Assembly: GCA_014879835.1 (NCBI GenBank)
Contig: JACSRJ010000209.1
Span: 1-39,224 of the forward strand
DNA: 39,224 nucleotides
DNA from: Anaerolinea sp.
Lineage (GTDB): Bacteria; Chloroflexota; Anaerolineae; Aggregatilineales; UBA2796
Direction: 5' to 3'
Part shown: piece by piece, positions 33,617 through 39,224 of the stretch
Layout of the letters: every line of letters starts with the position of its first letter
How positions within the stretch are numbered: position 1 is the first letter of the stretch
Notes under the pieces: model-generated
Seen by the model: only the letters and a program-made list of their open reading frames with translations
The model's database searches: none
What the model was told of the DNA's origin: nothing
Made by a program: the position numbers and the translations under genes

Positions 33617-33622
33617 ATTATA
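33617..33622 (-). promoter_or_regulatory. -10 element of the membrane protein/glycosyltransferase operon
   Basis: Minus-strand TATAAT 22 bp before the ATG at 33594, which fixes that start. The -35 region is poor (TAGTTT at ~17 bp). Confidence 0.55.
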
Positions 33623-33721
33623 GTTCCAATTTCCAAGGAAAACTACGGAAATCGTTAGGGCCGTGTGACCCCCGCAGGCGTAACTACGGACGCCCTCTGC
33701 AAATGCCTTTAGCCCACATGG

Positions 33722-33727
33722 TATAAT
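33722..33727 (+). promoter_or_regulatory. Extended -10 promoter of the phosphatase/kinase pair
   Basis: TGG-TATAAT (TG at 33719-33720), 33 bp before the ATG at 33761. No good -35, as is usual for extended -10 promoters. It is divergent from the promoter at 33617. Confidence 0.6.
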
Positions 33728-33760
33728 CCCTTTGATGGGAAAACACTGAAGGACGATCAT

Positions 33761-34249
33761 ATGGATGAACCACGCCCGATTCAGGTGTTGTTTGTATGCA
33801 CTGGGAACATCTGTCGTTCGCCTATGGCAGAGGGGGTTTTTAACCATTTGGTTAAACAAGCCGGGTTGAGTGACCGGATTATCTCCGATTCGGCGGGCAC
33901 TTCGGCCTACCATGTGGGCGAAGCTACCAGCCGCGGCACAGTCTTGGTACTGCGCAAAAATGGCATTCACTTTGATACCACCTCACGCCAGTTTGTAGAA
34001 AATGACACCCTCGCCTTTGATTACATCATTGGGATGGAAGGCAACCATGCCAATTGGGCACGCCGTTATGCCCGCCTTACCGGAGGGAATCCCGTAATTG
34101 CCCGTCTGCTTGACTACACCACGGAGTGGGCAGGACAGGATGTACCTGATCCCTATTATGATGATACCTATGAAGATGTATATCCATTGGTGCTGTCCGG
34201 GGCACAGGGGTTGCTCGCGGCCATCCGTCGGGAAAAATCTTTACCATGA
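33761..34249 (+). CDS. Low-molecular-weight protein-tyrosine-phosphatase family protein
   Basis: 162 aa; AAGGA 8 nt before the ATG. P-loop VCTGNICRS with nucleophile C13 and R19 (C-x5-R), and general acid D130 in VPDPYYDD. All catalytic residues are present. The family removes phosphate from phosphotyrosine, but members paired with fructosamine-kinase homologues are known to prefer 5-phosphorylated ribulosamine/erythrulosamine adducts on protein. Here the stop overlaps the start of exactly such a kinase (ATGA). Envelope-type Wzb phosphatases are an alternative, as glycosyltransferase genes lie nearby, but no Wzc-like kinase is present. Confidence 0.92.
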   Translation: MDEPRPIQVLFVCTGNICRSPMAEGVFNHLVKQAGLSDRIISDSAGTSAYHVGEATSRGTVLVLRKNGIHFDTTSRQFVENDTLAFDYIIGMEGNHANWARRYARLTGGNPVIARLLDYTTEWAGQDVPDPYYDDTYEDVYPLVLSGAQGLLAAIRREKSLP

Positions 34250-35124
34250 TCGCGGGGGGCTTAAAAGCGCGTTTGGCCGAGGTTCTGGGCAAGACCCCGA
34301 CTCGGGTTCAATATATCGGCGGTGGATCGATTAATCAGGCAGCACGAGTTGAAGCTGCCGGAATCTCTTATTTTGTGAAGTGGAAACATAGTGCTCCGCC
34401 GCAGTTTTTTGAGCGGGAGGCGCGGGGCTTATCCCTGCTTCAACAGTCCGGGGTGATTCGGGTACCTGCGGTGATCGCTCACAGTGACTCCGCCCCTCAG
34501 CATCCGGCCTATTTGGTATTGGAGTGGATCGAGGAATCACCTCGGGCCGAACCACTGGCGTTTGCGGTTGCCTTTGGACGGGCATTGGCGGATTTACACC
34601 GCTGTGATGCACCCCACTTTGGGCTGGATCATGACAACTTTATTGGTGAACTGCCCCAATCAAACAAACAAAAACACGACTGGGTGAGCTTTTATCGCGA
34701 TCAGCGTCTTCTGCCTCAAATCGAGATGGCAAAGGCACGCAGACGGCTTAACCCCACCCGTGAAGGTCTTTTGCGCAAAGTCGTCGAACGCCTCGATACC
34801 CTGCTTGAGGGCTGTGCCGATACCCCCTCTCTGCTTCATGGGGATTTATGGAGCGGTAATTTTATGGTGGGTGCGGGCAATCAGCCGGTGATCCTTGATC
34901 CTGCTGTTTACTATGGGGATCGGGAAGTCGAGATTGCCATGACCGATCTTTTTGGGGGTTTCCCGCCACGCTTCCTTGCGGCCTATCAGGAAGCGTTCCC
35001 ACTCTTCCCCGGTCACGAGCGGCGCAAAGCGCTCTACCAACTGTATCCCCTTCTGGTACACCTCAATCTTTTTGGCGAGGGTTACGGAGCACGGGTGGAT
35101 GAGGTCTGCCGCAAGTATGTTTAA
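34246..35124 (+). CDS. Fructosamine/ketosamine-3-kinase family protein
   Basis: 292 aa, normal length. Kinase-like fold: ATP-contact GGGSINQAARVEAAGISYFVKWK (K45), LVLEWIEE hinge, catalytic loop LLHGDLWSGNFMVG (D200, N205), metal-binding D218 in ILDPAVYYGDREVEIAMTDLFGGF, a family signature. It phosphorylates ketosamines on glycated amines; bacterial members mostly act on ribulosamine or erythrulosamine 3-OH, which makes the adduct unstable and restores the free amine. Coupled by ATGA overlap to the low-Mr phosphatase, together they form a likely protein-deglycation unit. Cytoplasmic; no further gene follows closely. Confidence 0.93.
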   Translation: MIAGGLKARLAEVLGKTPTRVQYIGGGSINQAARVEAAGISYFVKWKHSAPPQFFEREARGLSLLQQSGVIRVPAVIAHSDSAPQHPAYLVLEWIEESPRAEPLAFAVAFGRALADLHRCDAPHFGLDHDNFIGELPQSNKQKHDWVSFYRDQRLLPQIEMAKARRRLNPTREGLLRKVVERLDTLLEGCADTPSLLHGDLWSGNFMVGAGNQPVILDPAVYYGDREVEIAMTDLFGGFPPRFLAAYQEAFPLFPGHERRKALYQLYPLLVHLNLFGEGYGARVDEVCRKYV

Positions 35125-35313
35125 CGGGTCTATAAGCGTTTATCAGCCTTTCTCCTGAAGGATAAAGCGACTTTTTGAGGTGTGCATTACCCTTCAGGAA
35201 GGGTAGGGCTGAGGGGTAACCCCTCAATTATCCCATTCAGAGTCAGGGGTGCAGCGCCTAATGATGAGGTTTTGAGAAAGTTTTTTTGTTATGTTTTTTG
35301 AAAGGCCTTTGAG
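35125..35313. other. Intergenic hairpins before sucC
   Basis: TTTATC...GATAAA followed by GCGACTTTTT (~35138-35177) may end the kinase transcript. ACCCTT-cagg-AAGGGT (35189-35204) and GAGGGGT-a-ACCCCTC (35211-35225) follow. A T-rich stretch (35279-35299) precedes the sucC start; no clear promoter pair was found. Confidence 0.5.
35210..35240 (+). repeat. Intergenic repeat, copy B
   Basis: Aligns to 18121-18151 with 24 of 31 identical positions, including the hairpin core GAGGGGTAACCCCTC and TCCCATT. It is preceded by a further hairpin (35189-35204), as copy A is (18082-18105). Confidence 0.5.
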
Positions 35314-36486
35314 GTGAATCTTCACGAGTATCAGGCAAAGCAGCTTTTCGCCCGATATGGAATTCCGGTGCTGAATGGAGGAGTTGCCACCTCTCCCCAA
35401 GAAGCTTACAGCATCGCCAAAGAACTTGGCGGCAAAGTGGTCGTAAAGGCGCAGGTTCTCACCAGTGGGCGGGGGCGATCCGGTGGGATCAGACTGGTGC
35501 ACAGCGCTGAAGAGGCGCGCCTTTCGGCTGAACACATGCTGGGTATGAGCATTGCAGGTCTGGTGATTCATAAAGTGATCATTGAACCTATTGCAGACAT
35601 CACGCAGGAGTTATACCTGAGTGTGGTGAATGATCGTTCTGCTCGCCTGCCTGTAATTATGGCTTCAGCAACAGGTGGAACCCTACTCCATAAAGTCCCT
35701 GAAAAAGTCATTCGAGAACACCTTGATCCCGATCTGGGGCTGCACGATTTTCAGGTACGGCAGTTGGCCAATGGGATTCATCTGCCCCGGCACTTGTGGG
35801 CCGCATTTACCCGCATCGCCCACGCCCTAAGCCGATGCTTTTTTGAGAATGACTGTACACTGGCGGAGATCAACCCGTTAGCCTTGATGGGAGACGGGCA
35901 GTTGGTGGCACTTGATGGCAGCATCACGGTTGATGACAATGCTTTGTTTCGGCAACCGGAACTGTTTGAACGACGTGATTGGCTGGCTGAACACCCTCTT
36001 GAAATCCGCGCACGGGAAGCTGGTCTGAGTTATATTCGCCTCGATGGGGACATTGGCTGCATGGTGAACGGGGCAGGTTTGGCCATGACCAGTATGGATA
36101 TTATCAAACATGTGGCGGCGCGCTTTGGTTTTGAACACTGTGGCGCTGCCAATTTCCTTGATCTTGGTGGGGGCGCACGGGCGGATCAAGTCGCTGCTGG
36201 GCTGCGGGTGATTCTGGCTGATCCCAAAGTGAAGGCTGTGCTGGTCAATATCTTTGGGGGGATTACTCGTGGAGATGAAGTGGCCCGGGGGCTGCTTTCA
36301 GTGGCCATGCTCTCTAACCAACAAATACCGATCATCTGCCGCCTCGTAGGGACGAATGCCGAAGCGGGGCGCAATCTGATCCTTGACGCAAAACTCCCCC
36401 ATGTCTCTTTGGCGACCACCTTGATCGAAGCCACAGAACGCGCCGTACTTGCGGCAGGAGGTCTGACTCATGGCGATTCTCGCTGA
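35314..36486 (+). CDS. sucC: Succinyl-CoA ligase (ADP/GDP-forming) beta subunit
   Basis: 390 aa from a GTG with AAAGG about 10 nt upstream; begins (M)[21 protein letters not shown]-grasp domain ~1-235, CoA-ligase domain ~245-385 with [31 protein letters not shown] and [18 protein letters not shown]. Couples nucleotide phosphorylation to succinyl-CoA cleavage in the TCA cycle, or makes the CoA ester. The AEINPL motif is kept, but the usual DAKxxxDDNA strand reads [10 protein letters not shown], with Ser in place of Lys. Some related ligases (malate-CoA ligase, itaconate-active forms) share this architecture, so the substrate is not fixed. It overlaps sucD by 17 bp. Confidence 0.92.
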   Translation: MNLHEYQAKQLFARYGIPVLNGGVATSPQEAYSIAKELGGKVVVKAQVLTSGRGRSGGIRLVHSAEEARLSAEHMLGMSIAGLVIHKVIIEPIADITQELYLSVVNDRSARLPVIMASATGGTLLHKVPEKVIREHLDPDLGLHDFQVRQLANGIHLPRHLWAAFTRIAHALSRCFFENDCTLAEINPLALMGDGQLVALDGSITVDDNALFRQPELFERRDWLAEHPLEIRAREAGLSYIRLDGDIGCMVNGAGLAMTSMDIIKHVAARFGFEHCGAANFLDLGGGARADQVAAGLRVILADPKVKAVLVNIFGGITRGDEVARGLLSVAMLSNQQIPIICRLVGTNAEAGRNLILDAKLPHVSLATTLIEATERAVLAAGGLTHGDSR

Positions 36487-37351
36487 CCGCCACACCCGCT
36501 TGATCGTTCAGGGTATCACCGGACGTGAAGGATTGTTTCACACCCGACAGATGATCGCCTATGGACTGGAACATAATGCCCCAATTCTGGTTGGAGGTGT
36601 GACTCCCGGCAGGGGGGGCGAATGGGTTGAGGGTGTCCCGGTTTTTGATACCGTTCGGGAGGCCCGAGAAGCGACTGGGGCGGATGCCTCGATCATCTAT
36701 GTGCCAGCGCGCTACGCAACGGATGCCCTTTATGAGGCAGTGGACGCCGGGATCAGTCTGATCGTGTGCATCACTGAAGGCATTCCCATCCGCGATATGA
36801 TGCGGGTGCGTCAGCGCCTTGCCCTCAGCGGCGCACGCCTGATCGGGCCGAATTGTCCGGGGTTGCTCAGCCCCGGCGAAGCCAAGATCGGGATCATGCC
36901 CGGACTGGCCGCCATACCGGGCAATGTGGGCATTGTCTCTCGTAGTGGTACACTCACCTACGAGGTCATGTATGCCATGACCCGTAATGGCATTGGTCAA
37001 AGCACCTGTGTTGGGATCGGTGGTGATCCGGTTTGCGGTTTGGGGTTCACCGATGTGCTCCAGATGTTTGAAGAAGACCCACTCACCGATAAGGTAGTCC
37101 TGATCGGCGAGATTGGCGGTGAGGAAGAGGAGCTTGCGGCGTCTTTTGTGCGCGATCACATGACCAAGCCAGTGGTGGCCTTTGTGGCCGGCAAGACTGC
37201 CCCGGAAGGCCGCCGGATGGGGCACGCTGGAGCACTCATTGAAGGTGGCATGGGCACCCATAAAAGTAAGGTTGAGGCTCTTGCCAATGCCAATATCCGG
37301 GTTGCCGATCACCCGGAGCAAATCCCTGAACTGCTGGTCTCAAACTTTTGA
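36470..37351 (+). CDS. sucD: Succinyl-CoA ligase alpha subunit
   Basis: 293 aa. N-terminal CoA-binding Rossmann domain ([34 protein letters not shown]), then [73 protein letters not shown], and the phosphohistidine loop [14 protein letters not shown] (H252). All standard. Starts 17 bp inside sucC. No 2-oxoglutarate dehydrogenase or oxidoreductase genes are adjacent. With sucC it may also serve the C5-acid genes at 28472-29835, but this is a guess. Confidence 0.95.
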   Translation: MAILADRHTRLIVQGITGREGLFHTRQMIAYGLEHNAPILVGGVTPGRGGEWVEGVPVFDTVREAREATGADASIIYVPARYATDALYEAVDAGISLIVCITEGIPIRDMMRVRQRLALSGARLIGPNCPGLLSPGEAKIGIMPGLAAIPGNVGIVSRSGTLTYEVMYAMTRNGIGQSTCVGIGGDPVCGLGFTDVLQMFEEDPLTDKVVLIGEIGGEEEELAASFVRDHMTKPVVAFVAGKTAPEGRRMGHAGALIEGGMGTHKSKVEALANANIRVADHPEQIPELLVSNF

Positions 37352-37369
37352 GGCGGGAGTTAGCCCTCA

Positions 37370-39224
37370 ATGAGCCATTCGGTGCACCCAAACCCGACCG
37401 TACTGTCGGCTCAGGAAATCCGCCCAGAGGATCTGCCTGCATGGATGCGTACTCCTCATCGGGGTGTGGATTGGGGGCTTCTGCTGGTGATCCTGTTCGG
37501 GGTCTTGATCACCCTGCCTTTCGCAGCACGTCCGGGGCTGCCCCGCTACACCGATCACAGTTTATACCAGTACCGTTCAGAGCAGATCGCATCACTCATC
37601 AAAGAGGGGATGCTGTTTTCCCGATGGATGCCGGATCAATACTATGGGTATGGCTCTCCTCTCCTCAACTATCTACCCCCGCTGCCGCACTATTTGCCCG
37701 GTCTTCACCAAGTCCTAACGGATGTCTCACCCACCGATAGTTTGCGCCTGTTCATCATTCTGACCATGCTGGCATCTGGGGTGGGCATGTACCTTTTTGC
37801 CCGGCAGCGATGGGGAGAAGCCGGTGGGGTGGTAGGCGCACTGTCCTATCAGTTTAGTACCCCACTCGCCTTGTCACTGCCTTTTTTGTGGGGTGACTTT
37901 GCGGCCCTGTTAGGCCTAGCTGCACTGCCTTTTGCAGCTTGGACGCTGGATAGACTTCGTCTCATGCCCACCCGATCCCGCTTTTTGGCGGCCGTGTTTG
38001 CGCTCAGTTTCTTGTTTTTAACCGAAACGCGAATCGCGGCTTTGGGCAGTATAGCGCTGTTCGTGGTTGCATTTACGGGGCGTTGGCTCAACCGTGATTG
38101 GCGCGCCAGCCTATTCACGGCCGCGGCTTTGATCAGCGCGGTGGGAATCACAGCCTTTTTTGGGCTGCCTGCACTACTCGAAACCAATCTGATCTACTGG
38201 GTTCGACTCACTGATCCCCCCTATGCGGGCACGATCCCTCTGATGGAGACCTTCGGACTGCCGTTCATTCCCGATCCTCGCTTGATCCTACCCTCCATGT
38301 CACGAGGGATCGGATCTGGCGCTGCCCTTCTGGCGTTGATCGCCGCTTGTGGTTTCCCATTCATCCGCCGAGCGCGCCTTAAGAGTGGAGATGATCTCCT
38401 CTTGGGAGCGTTGGGTTTGATACTGGCCCTATTGGCGTCACCGCTAATGGAGTTTTTTTGGGCCCACCCTTCGGGCTTCCAGAGTATTCATCCATATCAC
38501 TTACTTCTGATCGCGGTATTTTGCTTGTCTGCGGCGGGTGCAGGGGCAGCCCGCTGGCTGGAACTCCTGCCCAGTCAGGCTCAGTCGCTGGGGCTGGCCG
38601 GGTTGTGTCTGATCCCCTTGATTGCGGCAGTTCCAGTGTTTTCCCCCCCTTCATGGGTTGCAGGGGAAGATTCCAACCCAGATCAGTCCGCCCGTGCAGA
38701 ACTACGGGGCGAGCATCTAGGCACCCTGCATGAAGGGCTTTTGCTCCCTGTGGATGTACCTTTTCTGCCTGATCCCGTACCGGAGAACAGTGATGGTGAA
38801 AACACTCGCGTTAACCAGTCAACCTTAACCCTTGATTCACGCATTGGGACTCTGCCACGTGGTGCGCTCTCCTTTAATTACATTGTGAATATGCAGCAGC
38901 CTGCTGAAGTCGAATTTTATACCCTTTATTATCCGGGGTGGACGGCGGTTGTGGCCAATCAGGAGACCGCTATACAACCTTCGCCACAGGGTTTGATCAG
39001 CATCCGTTTACCTGCTGTCAATGGGGCATTGACCCTCCATTTTTCGGGCACACCTCCCCGCGATTGGGCATGGTTCCTCACAATTGGAGCACTGGTGGTA
39101 GTTGTTGTTGTGGCCAATCGACTGCCCGCAGAGAGAAACACCCCCGAACCAGAGAAGAAATCACCGCATCTGTTCTGGGGAGCAGCCGCGATCCTTTGCT
39201 TATTTGCCCTGATCTCCCTGTGGA
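37370..39224 (+). CDS. Large polytopic membrane protein (PTPS-related/GT-C-like), 3' end missing
   Basis: Open from the ATG at 37370 (GGGAG upstream, 18 bp after sucD) to the window end: 618 codons and continuing. An N-terminal cytosolic tail (~1-34) precedes TM1 (VDWGLLLVILFGVLITLPF). The loop YTDHSLYQYRSEQIASLIKEG and RWMPDQYYGYGSPLLNYLPPLPHYL resemble the bacterial PTPS-related membrane family and GT-C glycosyltransferases that use polyprenyl-phosphate sugars. About ten TM helices follow to ~residue 430. An extracytoplasmic beta-rich domain (~450-560: FYTLYYPGWTAVVANQETAIQPS) with the PGW motif is typical of such proteins, then another TM at ~563-580, a charged linker and a start of one more TM. 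Envelope glycosylation is the likely role. Confidence 0.85.
   Translation, partial: MSHSVHPNPTVLSAQEIRPEDLPAWMRTPHRGVDWGLLLVILFGVLITLPFAARPGLPRYTDHSLYQYRSEQIASLIKEGMLFSRWMPDQYYGYGSPLLNYLPPLPHYLPGLHQVLTDVSPTDSLRLFIILTMLASGVGMYLFARQRWGEAGGVVGALSYQFSTPLALSLPFLWGDFAALLGLAALPFAAWTLDRLRLMPTRSRFLAAVFALSFLFLTETRIAALGSIALFVVAFTGRWLNRDWRASLFTAAALISAVGITAFFGLPALLETNLIYWVRLTDPPYAGTIPLMETFGLPFIPDPRLILPSMSRGIGSGAALLALIAACGFPFIRRARLKSGDDLLLGALGLILALLASPLMEFFWAHPSGFQSIHPYHLLLIAVFCLSAAGAGAARWLELLPSQAQSLGLAGLCLIPLIAAVPVFSPPSWVAGEDSNPDQSARAELRGEHLGTLHEGLLLPVDVPFLPDPVPENSDGENTRVNQSTLTLDSRIGTLPRGALSFNYIVNMQQPAEVEFYTLYYPGWTAVVANQETAIQPSPQGLISIRLPAVNGALTLHFSGTPPRDWAWFLTIGALVVVVVVANRLPAERNTPEPEKKSPHLFWGAAAILCLFALISLW

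Noticed and set aside
37348-37740. 130-aa frame after sucD
   Set aside because: It is out of frame with the large membrane protein from 37370, whose hydrophobic pattern is clearly real.

Overview
The window reads as chromosomal DNA of a free-living heterotrophic bacterium, most probably a Chloroflexota (Anaerolineae-type) member. This is inferred, not proven. The grounds are a PstS fused to a fasciclin domain, PstC and PstA with large extracytoplasmic insertions, huge Thr/Pro/Ser-linked secreted proteins, multi-TM PTPS-related-type membrane proteins, and Shine-Dalgarno-led genes with sigma70-like promoters. There is no rRNA, tRNA, CRISPR array, prophage or complete insertion sequence. The genes at both edges are cut by the window.

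Layout. 1-3480 (-): a very large secreted protein with beta-helix, beta-propeller, fibronectin-like and TPS-linker parts, 3' end missing. 3755-5722 (+): a membrane-anchored TolB-like propeller. 6031-7439 (+): an Asp-box (BNR) propeller translationally coupled to a ubiquitin-like MoaD/ThiS protein ending in Gly-Gly, behind a near-perfect promoter. 7440-7802: a gene-free stretch with a long G-U-rich RNA-type stem. 7803-12820: carbohydrate depolymerisation by a secreted type I pullulanase (+) and a cytoplasmic GH51 arabinofuranosidase (-). 12992-17892 (-): pstSCAB phosphate importer with a PHO-box-like array upstream. 18262-21525 (-): MacB/LolD-type ABC transporter. 21744-22943 (+): orphan sugar-type solute-binding lipoprotein or secreted protein. 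23121-23600 (+): DinB/YfiT-like protein, followed by a decayed-looking stretch.

24005-26327 (-): PadR regulator, small membrane protein and MFS exporter in one overlapping operon, with an 18-bp palindrome on its own promoter. 26456-26689 (+): YtxH-like protein. 26766-27272 (-): a duplicated SWIM-like domain protein with two of the four zinc ligands lost in both copies, preceded by a promoter, a ~170-nt structured leader and a strong intrinsic terminator. This is the best candidate here for an undescribed regulatory system. 27717-29835 (+): C4 zinc-ribbon coiled-coil protein, then a MaoC hydratase and a CitE-like lyase. 29840-32811 (-): two glycosyltransferase genes, one a GT9-GT26 (WecG/TagA) fusion. 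32815-33594 (-): acidic-tail membrane protein. 33761-35124 (+): low-Mr protein phosphatase and fructosamine kinase-type pair (protein deglycation). 35314-37351 (+): sucCD. 37370 to end (+): a large membrane protein, truncated.

Functionally the window combines extracellular polysaccharide use, phosphate scavenging, envelope glycan synthesis, short-chain acyl-CoA metabolism and protein repair. Many genes are in tight pairs with ATGA or TGATG overlaps. Regulatory sequence is unusually legible: two TTGACA/TATAAT-class promoters, an operator-covered promoter, a PHO-like array, an attenuator-type leader and several intrinsic terminators.
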